Shown piece after piece: positions 8,148-14,826 of a DNA stretch of 34,097 nt. A program made the translations under genes and the position numbers. The stretch spans positions 1 through 34,097 of the forward strand of contig CATKXR010000055.1 of assembly GCA_949840805.1 (NCBI GenBank), read 5' to 3'. This stretch comes from an uncultured Lachnospiraceae bacterium (GTDB taxonomy: Bacteria; Bacillota; Clostridia; Lachnospirales; Lachnospiraceae). Numbering within the stretch: the stretch's first letter is position 1; the number at the start of each line of letters is the position of its first letter. Below the pieces are notes generated by a model. That model saw only the letters and a program-made list of their open reading frames with translations, did not search any database and had not been told where the DNA came from.

Positions 8148-9443
8148 TTATAAAAAGAATGACATAATTACGTTAAATACGGTAGAGGAAATAACACTTA
8201 CCGGTACGGCAAAAAACAAGAGCTTCGGGAACATTGCGCTGCGTTCTTCTTCGGTAGAACAGGAGCCAAGGATAAGGGAACCTCCTGAAGAAAAGGGAGA
8301 TATTGCGGAACTCTGGGCTCCGATTACAATGCAGGAGAAAAGAACCAGCGGGCTGATTCCGGTTGCATGAGCAAGGGTAGGTACCAGTGGATATAATGCA
8401 GGGCATACCACACCCAGGGTACTGGAAAAGAAACTCATAATGGCTCCTACGAAACTAAACGCTATTGGAATAAGCCATGCAGGAAGGCTGCTTCCTGCCC
8501 AGGAGGCAAGAAGGCTGATTGTACCTGCTTCAATCGCCACATTGATCAGCATGCCGACGCCACAGATCATAAGGATGGTGTTCCACGGAACTTTTGCGAT
8601 TACATCCTTTTGAGGGGCCAGCTTCATAAATAATGCAATGGCTGAAAAGATAACGGCTACAAGCCCGACATCCATTTTACTGTTGATGTAAGAGATCGCT
8701 TCCACATTCGGAAGGATGATGTGCAGGATGGGGAATATCAATACTACAAGGATCATAATAAGCATCAGATACAGATTTTTCTTTTGAAAAGGTGTAAATG
8801 GTTCCGGTTTTTCAAAAGAAGTTCCTTTCCCGATATTGCGGCTGCTCTTTGGCACATAGCGGAAAAACGCAATCAGAAGAAGAGAAAAAATAACACTGGC
8901 AATGAAGATTACGGCAGAATAGCGAAAAGAAGTATCTGTGTATCCGCCTTCATCCATCAGCCCACGGAAGACAATGCCGCTTCCGCTGGTCATAAAATTT
9001 GCGCCGGAAAGGGCGCCGCAGTTTACCGCGACCGCGCCCACCAGTTTATCCATTTTGGATTCCTCACAGATCAGAAGTGCAATTGGCGCCATAAACGCCA
9101 TGACTGTAAAAAATCCTGCGCCTAAAGCCGCGATGCCGGCTGCAGCCAGATAAAGCGCAAACGGAAGAAGTCCTGGAAACCTTCTGCATGCATAGAGAAG
9201 ATAACGGGCGGTCTTTTCAAGGGTTCCATTTACCAGTGCAAAGTTATAGAACAAGGATACAGAAAAAATAACAAACATTGTGCTTACCGGCCATCCGCTG
9301 ACAACATTTTTTGCTGACATTCCCATGGCGAAGCAGCCGATAAGGTAAGCAAAAATAATAGCAAAAAATCCGGTATTAAACCCTGTTTTGTAACCAATAA
9401 TTACAGCTATGGCAATTGCCGCGACAATCAAAAAACTAAGCAT
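8148..9443 (-). CDS. Carboxylate permease of the ion transporter superfamily (MatC/SLC13-like)
   Basis: This is a very hydrophobic 431-residue protein with about 11-12 membrane segments and a central hydrophilic stretch near residue 200. It opens with YKTGFNTGFFAIIFAYLIG, and carries a GALSGANFMTSGSG motif in the first half and SSAISPFSSGGSL in the second. This resembles the paired substrate-binding loops of MatC/SLC13-type dicarboxylate carriers. Substrate and coupling ion are not known. It lies 17 nt downstream of the DUF6282 gene in a two-gene minus-strand operon, so the pair probably imports and processes one compound. A GGGAG site precedes the start. Confidence 0.75.
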   Translation of the reverse strand: MLSFLIVAAIAIAVIIGYKTGFNTGFFAIIFAYLIGCFAMGMSAKNVVSGWPVSTMFVIFSVSLFYNFALVNGTLEKTARYLLYACRRFPGLLPFALYLAAAGIAALGAGFFTVMAFMAPIALLICEESKMDKLVGAVAVNCGALSGANFMTSGSGIVFRGLMDEGGYTDTSFRYSAVIFIASVIFSLLLIAFFRYVPKSSRNIGKGTSFEKPEPFTPFQKKNLYLMLIMILVVLIFPILHIILPNVEAISYINSKMDVGLVAVIFSAIALFMKLAPQKDVIAKVPWNTILMICGVGMLINVAIEAGTISLLASWAGSSLPAWLIPIAFSFVGAIMSFFSSTLGVVCPALYPLVPTLAHATGISPLVLFSCIVIGAQSSAISPFSSGGSLILGSCSTEEERSAMFPKLLFFAVPVSVISSTVFNVIMSFFL

Positions 9444-9460
9444 AATGTAATCTCCCTGTT

Positions 9461-10333
9461 TTAAATAGATTCATCTTTAAGGTTCAAAAGGCTGGACTGA
9501 ATAGTGTGTGTCATATGGTAAATTTCTTCTTGCGGGATTCCGTTGTCGGCAAGATATCCGATATAACTGGCAAGGGCAATTTCCCAGTTTGGATTTTCTA
9601 CTTGTCCCCCATCGGTACTTACCATAACATTTTTATATCCGCAGGCTTTTATGGCTTCCAGATTCATCGGCAGATTACTCTTATATTTTCCACCGCCCAT
9701 AGGCTGTGCAAAGCAATGTTCAAGTATAACATCGTAGTCCTTAACAATGCGGACCTGGTCTTCCAGGCTCATGCCTACCAGCCACCATTCCGGATGAGTT
9801 ACAACGATTTTTTTCACTCCGGCATCTCTGGCAGCTTCTACAATACGAAAACATTCTTCCGGGGAAATATGGCCTGTTCCCAGAACTACATCAAAATCTT
9901 TGATTAATTGAAAAACGTCTTTTAGCCCTGGAACGGGTTTTCCATCTTTTAATACATCTACACATTCTTCTGCGGGCTGATTCATTTTGAGTTTTGTATT
10001 TCTGGCAGACTGAGTCGGAAGCCATACAACTTTTCCGCCCAGCTTCAGGCCGCTTTCTACAGCATGGGGGTTGATACCTCCCATCTGGCTGTTCAGCGTG
10101 ATGCTTCCGAACATGGTAAAGTTGTTATCGCCCTGATGCATTATTTCATTGTGGCGGTTGCAAAGATAAGCGCGGTCTACAGTAGTTCCCTGGTGAGTTT
10201 TGATGACAATAGCCCGTACACCCGTGCGGATGGCGGCTTCCATCAATTCAAAATCGTCATAGGCACGGTGACGGATGTCAGGATTTGAATGGACGTGCAT
10301 ATCAATAACACCTTTTAATGAAATATCAGACAT
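9461..10333 (-). CDS. DUF6282 family, amidohydrolase-like metal-dependent protein
   Basis: The protein has 290 residues. It begins with a DMHVH motif (11-15), as in metal-dependent amidohydrolases and PHP-type enzymes. Further likely metal or active-site motifs are a TGHIS motif near 153, an ILEHC motif near 208, and an HPEWW motif near 180 and STDGG near 240. The pattern matches the DUF6282 family, whose substrates are not established to my knowledge. It is the first gene of the operon with the permease and is divergent from a LysR regulator, which suggests inducible use of a small carboxylate, lactone or amide. AAAGGAG lies 7 nt before the ATG. The family call is from memory of the motif pattern. 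Confidence 0.75.
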   Translation of the reverse strand: MSDISLKGVIDMHVHSNPDIRHRAYDDFELMEAAIRTGVRAIVIKTHQGTTVDRAYLCNRHNEIMHQGDNNFTMFGSITLNSQMGGINPHAVESGLKLGGKVVWLPTQSARNTKLKMNQPAEECVDVLKDGKPVPGLKDVFQLIKDFDVVLGTGHISPEECFRIVEAARDAGVKKIVVTHPEWWLVGMSLEDQVRIVKDYDVILEHCFAQPMGGGKYKSNLPMNLEAIKACGYKNVMVSTDGGQVENPNWEIALASYIGYLADNGIPQEEIYHMTHTIQSSLLNLKDESI

Positions 10334-10406
10334 TTGAAAGCTCCTTTCTTAAAATCTCCTTTTACAGGTAAATTTTTGTTTTTGTGTTTTAGTTTTCTGT
10401 CATGGA

Positions 10407-10435
10407 TTGCCAAATCTTTATAAACAGTTTATAAT
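10407..10435 (+). promoter_or_regulatory. Sigma-A promoter of the LysR gene
   Basis: TTGCCA (10407-10412) and TATAAT (10430-10435) are separated by 17 bp. The -10 lies in a perfect palindrome, TTATAAAC-A-GTTTATAA (10418-10434). A weaker minus-strand promoter for the DUF6282 operon may overlap it (TTGCAC at 10454-10449, 17 bp, TAAACT at 10431-10426), which would make the two promoters mutually exclusive. Confidence 0.65.
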
Positions 10436-10443
10436 GGAAAAGG

Positions 10444-10493
10444 TATCGGTGCAACAAAGAATAAATAATGATATATATCGGCAAAACCGAATG
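10444..10493. promoter_or_regulatory. Candidate LysR operator in the divergent promoter region
   Basis: The palindrome TCGG-CAAAA-CCGA (10478-10490) has the T-N11-A form of LysR boxes. A half site, TATCGG, lies 32 bp (three helical turns) upstream at 10444-10449, overlapping the possible minus-strand -35 box. The box lies downstream of the lysR promoter, which would suit autorepression. A nearly identical palindrome recurs after the lysR gene (11444-11462), which supports it as a real site. Confidence 0.65.
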
Positions 10494-10504
10494 GAGAAGT
10501 TCCG

Positions 10505-11422
10505 ATGGATATGAAAGAATTTACATATTTGATCGCTTTACAAGAAGAGGGGAGTATTTCGAAAGCTGCAGAACGGCTTTATATGGCTCAGTCATCTTTA
10601 AGCCAGTTTTTGCAGCAGTTTGAAAGTGACTTAGGAACGAAACTGTTTGTCAGGACGTCAAAAGGAATACATCCCACTTACAGCGGAGGATGCTTTATCG
10701 AACATGCGCGTCAGCTTCTTCTTCAATATCAGCGGGCGAAAAATGAGCTGTGGGACAATGAGCATATGAATGCAGGCCGTGTGGTTTTTGGTATCAGTTC
10801 CTTCCGGGGACTCCGTATGCTGCCTAAGATTCTGAAAAGTTTCTATGCAAAATTCCCCAAGGTAAGAGTCGACGTTGTGGAAGAGCATAGTATGCATCTG
10901 GAAGAACTTCTTATAGCTGGAAAGCTGGATCTGGCAGTAATAGCAATGCCTGCGGCCAAGCTGAAAAGCGAAGTGGATTTTTTGAAAGATGATGAGGTTT
11001 TGATTGTTGCCAATAAGGATCATCCGGTTATGAAGTCTGTAAAACCCATTGAAGATACATCGAACTTTTGGGTAAATATAGAAGATACGGCGCGGTATGA
11101 ATTTATTATGAGCGGCCATAATACGATTTTGGGCAGTCTGAGCAGGCAGTTGTTCAGCGAAAAGGGAATCAAATATTATGCGGAACATAATAATATTTCG
11201 GCGGCGATGTCTGTTTCGATGGCAAGAGAGGGGCTGGGACTGGCTTTTACCTATCAGTCCTGTGCAGAACCTTATGATAATGTGAGATATCTGAGAATCG
11301 GCAGGAGAGGGGTATTTGTGGAACTGGGGCTGGCTTACCCGTCCGGTGAATATCATATGAAGGCAGCAGAAGAACTGGAAAAGACGATCCGTGAAATATA
11401 CCGGCAGGACAGATTGGTTTAG
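10505..11422 (+). CDS. LysR family transcriptional regulator
   Basis: This is a 305-residue DNA-binding regulator. The N-terminal winged helix-turn-helix (about 1-60) has the classic GSISKAAERLYMAQSSLSQ recognition region. An effector-binding domain of periplasmic-binding-protein fold follows (about 88-300). Position and divergence indicate control of the DUF6282-permease operon, with the effector probably the imported compound or its product. GGAG lies 10 nt before the ATG. Matching palindromic operators flank the gene on both sides. The family assignment is firm; the target and effector are inferred from context. Confidence 0.93.
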   Translation: MDMKEFTYLIALQEEGSISKAAERLYMAQSSLSQFLQQFESDLGTKLFVRTSKGIHPTYSGGCFIEHARQLLLQYQRAKNELWDNEHMNAGRVVFGISSFRGLRMLPKILKSFYAKFPKVRVDVVEEHSMHLEELLIAGKLDLAVIAMPAAKLKSEVDFLKDDEVLIVANKDHPVMKSVKPIEDTSNFWVNIEDTARYEFIMSGHNTILGSLSRQLFSEKGIKYYAEHNNISAAMSVSMAREGLGLAFTYQSCAEPYDNVRYLRIGRRGVFVELGLAYPSGEYHMKAAEELEKTIREIYRQDRLV

Positions 11423-11443
11423 AGATAGCCTGTCGAAAAATAC

Positions 11444-11462
11444 ATATCGGAAAAACCGATAT
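11444..11462. promoter_or_regulatory. Second LysR-type palindrome, downstream of the LysR gene
   Basis: It has perfect 7-bp arms, ATATCGG (11444-11450) and CCGATAT (11456-11462), around AAAAA. The core TCGG-N5-CCGA matches the operator upstream of the regulator except for one loop base. It sits just upstream of a strong plus-strand promoter. Confidence 0.65.
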
Positions 11463-11482
11463 AAAATAGTAGTTTTATAAAT

Positions 11483-11511
11483 TTGATTATGATGGTAAAT
11501 TGAGATATAAT
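11483..11511 (+). promoter_or_regulatory. Sigma-A promoter downstream of the LysR gene
   Basis: TTGATT (11483-11488) and a perfect TATAAT (11506-11511) are separated by 17 bp. A perfect AGGAGG follows at 11554-11559, but no full-length gene lies behind it on this strand. Confidence 0.65.
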
Positions 11512-11565
11512 GAATTCAAGGATTAGCCAAATCTTAATATAGAAAAATATGAAAGGAGGAATGCC

Positions 11566-11703
11566 TTGCCTGATATTTGTGCCGGCTGTGCGTCTGTGAA
11601 GCGACGGCGCAGAAGCGTCTGCGACCAGCTTCACAGGAGTGCAGGCGGCACAGATAATGAATGCTGTTTACCCGGGAATGAACGCGGCGATGTGTTAGCT
11701 TAG
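11566..11703 (+). pseudogene. Short or decayed reading frame behind the second LysR box
   Basis: A TTG codon 6 nt after AGGAGG opens a 45-codon frame (begins MPDICAGC, CxxC-containing) that ends at TAG 11701-11703. The ATG at 11561 is only 1 nt from AGGAGG. In that frame a UGA comes after 12 codons, and then a more protein-like stretch (SFTGVQAAQIMNAVYPGM) continues to a stop at about 11697. The promoter, operator and ribosome site look intact while the coding part is very short, so I read this as the remnant of a LysR-controlled gene. A genuine small protein is possible. The frame overlaps the end of the convergent SGNH lipoprotein gene. Confidence 0.35.
11588..11635. other. Two-tier hairpin inside the short reading frame
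   Basis: TGTGAAGC pairs with GCTTCACA (8 bp). Inside this, CGCAGA pairs with TCTGCG (6 bp) around AGCG. No T tract follows on either strand, so it is not a standard terminator. Coordinates are approximate by 1-2 nt. Confidence 0.5.
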
Positions 11704-12513
11704 TATCAGATCCGCCGCGATCTTCTGGAGCTTTTCGGCCTGGTCGCTTTCCAGTTCCCCGGTAAAGGAACAGTTCTCCGGTGACTGCTGATATACCAAA
11801 GCATAGATTGTACATGCGGTCAGATAGGTTCCTGCTGATGAGGGATGTTTCCCGTCCGCATCCCACAGCTCAATATCCGGGTAGGATTCCGTACAGCGCA
11901 TAAAGCCGATTCCTGCAGGAATTACAAGGTCGTTCAGTTCATCAGAAATGGCCATATAGTTCTCTGCCATCACGGACTGGAGTTCTTCCCGGCTCTGCTT
12001 TTTAAATCCGTCCTTGGCGCCGTTTTTCGGAGCCCAGGTCATAAGAAACGCAGTCTGCCCTCCGGCTGACTTGACTTTCTCATCCAGGGTCCTGGCATAG
12101 GGGAACATCTCTTCATCCGGTGATACGGACAGGGCTGTGCTGGCGTTCTCCTGTAAAATCACAAAATCCCATTTTTTCCCGGTTACAGTCTTATCAAACA
12201 ATGCACCCAGCTCATCTTCCGGGTTGGCGTACCGCTTCAGAGAATAATATCCTTTTGACAGCTCATAGACATCGCTTTTATGTCCGAAAGAATTTGCTAT
12301 CCTGAAAAATGTCCCGGAAAGATCATTGTAAAAAGTATGGCTGTCGCCTACAAATAAAATTCTAGGTCTGTCTCCCACGGCCGGTTCCGGTGCCTTCCAT
12401 TGTATCTGTGCATGGAAGTCCATTTGCTCCGTCTCTTTTTTTTCCTTAGAAGAACATCCGGACATAACAGCCATGAGCAAAAGGATCATTGCAATCTTAC
12501 ACCGCTTTTCCAT
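11695..12513 (-). CDS. SGNH-hydrolase-like lipoprotein
   Basis: This predicted surface lipoprotein has a short signal peptide with lipobox VMSGC (Cys20). GDSH (56-59) matches SGNH/GDSL block I, with the nucleophile serine. DGKH (220-223) matches the block V Asp-x-x-His. WDFVILQEN near 115 may supply another block. Such enzymes are esterases or acetyl-hydrolases acting on lipids, carbohydrates or cell-wall substituents; the substrate is unknown. I chose the ATG at 12513 (272 residues) because GGAGG lies 7 nt upstream. The longer frame from 12546 adds 11 residues ahead of the signal peptide and includes that ribosome site. It stands alone and is convergent with the decayed frame on the left. 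Confidence 0.8.
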   Translation of the reverse strand: MEKRCKIAMILLLMAVMSGCSSKEKKETEQMDFHAQIQWKAPEPAVGDRPRILFVGDSHTFYNDLSGTFFRIANSFGHKSDVYELSKGYYSLKRYANPEDELGALFDKTVTGKKWDFVILQENASTALSVSPDEEMFPYARTLDEKVKSAGGQTAFLMTWAPKNGAKDGFKKQSREELQSVMAENYMAISDELNDLVIPAGIGFMRCTESYPDIELWDADGKHPSSAGTYLTACTIYALVYQQSPENCSFTGELESDQAEKLQKIAADLILS

Positions 12514-12932
12514 AAATATCCTCCATTCCTTTTTGATGAATAACAAATATGACTTATAATTTATAGAGTGCGTCTTACTCTAAACTATGAAAAATCCTGA
12601 TGCTGTTGAAAGACAACGGAAAACCACACCTCCTCTTTCCTAAAATAAACAGCTGGTCGTTTCATGCTTATAACCGGCTGATTCAGTAATGCTGATCTTT
12701 ATATCTTATATATATTTTAACTCATTTCTTAACAATTTGTAAACACCAAAAGAGAAAAAAAACCAATTTTTTGTTCAAAATACCGTTATGTACTTCACAA
12801 ATGGGATTTTATTTGTTAAAATGTTCTTTAAGGTAATTAACGGACGTTTCTTTATGGAACGGCGGAGGAAAACAGGTTATGGCCTGCCGGGCGCGGGCAG
12901 GCCGTAACAGAGGCAGGTTACAGGAATGGAGT
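12514..12932. promoter_or_regulatory. Divergent intergenic region with promoter of the C_GCAxxG-GGDEF-EAL gene
   Basis: This AT-rich stretch has no gene. A plus-strand promoter is visible: TTCACA (12794-12799), 17 bp, TAAAAT (12817-12822). The leader carries a GC-rich hairpin, GGCCTGCC with GGCAGGCC (about 12882-12903). I looked for a c-di-GMP-I riboswitch pattern upstream of this c-di-GMP-type gene and did not recognise one. No clear promoter for the lipoprotein was fixed. Confidence 0.6.
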
Positions 12933-14747
12933 ATGGCGGATATGACACATAAAGAGAAGGCACAGCAGCTTTTGAAGCAGCAATACCACTGCTCCCAGGC
13001 ATTGTTCGGAGCGTTTGCGGAGGACTTCGGCCTGGATTTAAAGACTGCGTTTAAGATCAGCACTTGTTTTGGGGGCGGTATGCGTCAGGGAGGACTGTGC
13101 GGCTGTATTTCGGCTTCCATGATGGTATTAGGGATGGCTATCGGATTTTACGATTCTCAGGATAAGGAGCAGGAGCTTTACGGGAACAAAAAGACAGATG
13201 AATTTATCCGGCTTTTCAGAGAGAAAATGGGAGGCCGGACCGATTGCCGGACTATTTTAGGGAAGGATATTTCCATACCAGGCGAGATGGCAGTGATCCG
13301 CCAGGAGGGGCTGATCATGAAAAACTGCCCTCATGCCATTAACATAAGTATCGATATATTGGAAGATATGCTGAGAAAATATTTTGAAAATGTGGCAGAG
13401 ACCAGTTTTGAGCTGAAAGATATTCCCGACAATGAAAACCTGCAAGGCAGCGAAGGGACAGGCGCCAATAAGCTTCATTTTTTCCGGAAGAATGTAAAGA
13501 ATCTGATTTATTCTTCAGCCAGGGGAATCGGATTCATACAGTTTGATGTCAGCAAGTTTAAGATTATCAACGATTTATATGGAGAGAAATTCGGCGATGA
13601 GATATTAGAGTTTATTACAAGCCAGCTTCAGGAAGTCTGTGGGGAGAACAAATTTTTTGCGAACCTGGGGGGAGATGTATTCATGATCGCCACAGAGTAT
13701 GACGACAAAGAAGAGCTGGTGGACTTGATCCATTGCATCGATGGACGGCTCCGTTGTTTTAAGGGAGTAAAGCTTTGCTTTTCCTATGGTGTATATCTGG
13801 CCGAAGATAAAAGCATGGAATTGCGGCAGATGGAAGACAGGGCGTCTATGGCAAGGCAGGCTGCCAAGAAGAATATCCTGGCTAATGTATTGTTTTATAA
13901 GGATCAGTTTAAGGAATATTTGTATAACCGGAAGTTTATTGAAGAGAACATGCAGGCAGCCATTGCCGAGAGGCAGTTCATCATGTATCTCCAGCCTAAA
14001 TACAGCATTGAAAAGGGAGAGATCGTAGGCGCGGAAGCCCTGGTGCGGTGGCGTCATCCTGACAAGGGGATGATTTATCCGAATTTCTTTATCCCGATTA
14101 TCGAAGAAAATGGTTTTATTAAAAAAGTGGATTACTACATATGGGCTGAGGCCTGCCGCTTTATTAAAAGATGCATGGATGAGGGCCTGATACCTTGTCC
14201 TGTTTCTGTCAATGTATCCAGATACCATTTGCGGGATGATGAGTGTATCAGGATCCTGAAGGACCTGATTGGAAGCACCGGTATCCCCAGGCAACTGCTG
14301 GAGCTGGAGATCACGGAGACGGCAGAAGACCAGCAGATCAGCAAGAAAGCCTTAATGTTAAAGAAGGAAGGGTTTACGCTTTTGATGGATGATTTCGGAA
14401 GCGGCTATTCTTCGCTTAATATTCTTCTGGAGACTCCCTTTGACGTAATCAAACTGGATAAAAAATTTATCGAAAATATGATGGTTTCTTCTAAGGGAAG
14501 GCTTATTCTAGAACATGTTATTGCCATGGCAAACAGACTGGGCCTGGGGCTTCTGGCAGAGGGAGTGGAGACAAAGGAACAGGTGGATCTGCTGCGCAGC
14601 TTTGGCTGTGACCAGGTGCAGGGCTATTATTACGCCAAGCCCATGCCGGAGGAAGAGTTTTTCTCGCTGCTGAAAAAGGAAAACCATCTGAGGGATATCA
14701 GGATGGTTCCTGTGGAAGATCAGAATATGGCCGCTTCCGCGATGTGA
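12933..14747 (+). CDS. C_GCAxxG_C_C domain fused to degenerate GGDEF and EAL domains
   Basis: This is a three-part cytoplasmic protein of 604 residues from the ATG at 12933. Residues 1-150 match the C_GCAxxG_C_C family, with cysteines at 20, 45, 56, 58, 105 and 132, including CFGGGM and LCGC. Residues 185-320 form a GGDEF domain with FDVSKFKIINDLYG, but the signature reads GGDVF (246-250), so cyclase activity is doubtful. Residues 335-585 form an EAL domain with EAL (368-370), SVNVS, ELEITE, DDFGSGYSSL (486-495), IKLDK and AEGVE, so the c-di-GMP phosphodiesterase site looks intact. A cysteine cluster that may bind metal or sense redox could control c-di-GMP breakdown. An in-frame ATG at 12879 with GGAGG 10 nt upstream is an alternative start, but it would translate through a GC-rich hairpin. 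Confidence 0.9.
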   Translation: MADMTHKEKAQQLLKQQYHCSQALFGAFAEDFGLDLKTAFKISTCFGGGMRQGGLCGCISASMMVLGMAIGFYDSQDKEQELYGNKKTDEFIRLFREKMGGRTDCRTILGKDISIPGEMAVIRQEGLIMKNCPHAINISIDILEDMLRKYFENVAETSFELKDIPDNENLQGSEGTGANKLHFFRKNVKNLIYSSARGIGFIQFDVSKFKIINDLYGEKFGDEILEFITSQLQEVCGENKFFANLGGDVFMIATEYDDKEELVDLIHCIDGRLRCFKGVKLCFSYGVYLAEDKSMELRQMEDRASMARQAAKKNILANVLFYKDQFKEYLYNRKFIEENMQAAIAERQFIMYLQPKYSIEKGEIVGAEALVRWRHPDKGMIYPNFFIPIIEENGFIKKVDYYIWAEACRFIKRCMDEGLIPCPVSVNVSRYHLRDDECIRILKDLIGSTGIPRQLLELEITETAEDQQISKKALMLKKEGFTLLMDDFGSGYSSLNILLETPFDVIKLDKKFIENMMVSSKGRLILEHVIAMANRLGLGLLAEGVETKEQVDLLRSFGCDQVQGYYYAKPMPEEEFFSLLKKENHLRDIRMVPVEDQNMAASAM

Positions 14748-14776
14748 ACGGATTATGGCATTATGTAAACAAAAAG

Positions 14777-14816
14777 AAAAGCCGGAAAGCACGATTTATG
14801 CTTTCTGGCTTTTTTG
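14777..14816 (+). terminator. Terminator after the EAL gene, probably bidirectional
   Basis: AAAAGCCGGAAAGCA pairs with TGCTTTCTGGCTTTT around CGATTTA, followed by a T run on the plus strand. On the minus strand it lies just past the leuS stop and also ends in T residues, so it can serve both convergent genes. Confidence 0.85.
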
Positions 14817-14826
14817 ATACGGAATT

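Noticed and set aside
10658..11356. Minus-strand open frame of 232 codons inside the LysR gene
   Set aside because: It is antisense to a clear LysR reading frame and has no family motif.
11561..11697. Selenoprotein gene with a SECIS-like hairpin at the in-frame UGA
   Set aside because: The hairpin position is suggestive, but the frame is tiny, the ATG is only 1 nt from AGGAGG, and no known selenoprotein motif surrounds the UGA. Gene decay is simpler. It is kept as an option in the findings.
12514..12878. c-di-GMP riboswitch upstream of the GGDEF-EAL gene
   Set aside because: I looked for the GEMM core pattern and found none; only a promoter and a GC-rich hairpin are visible.
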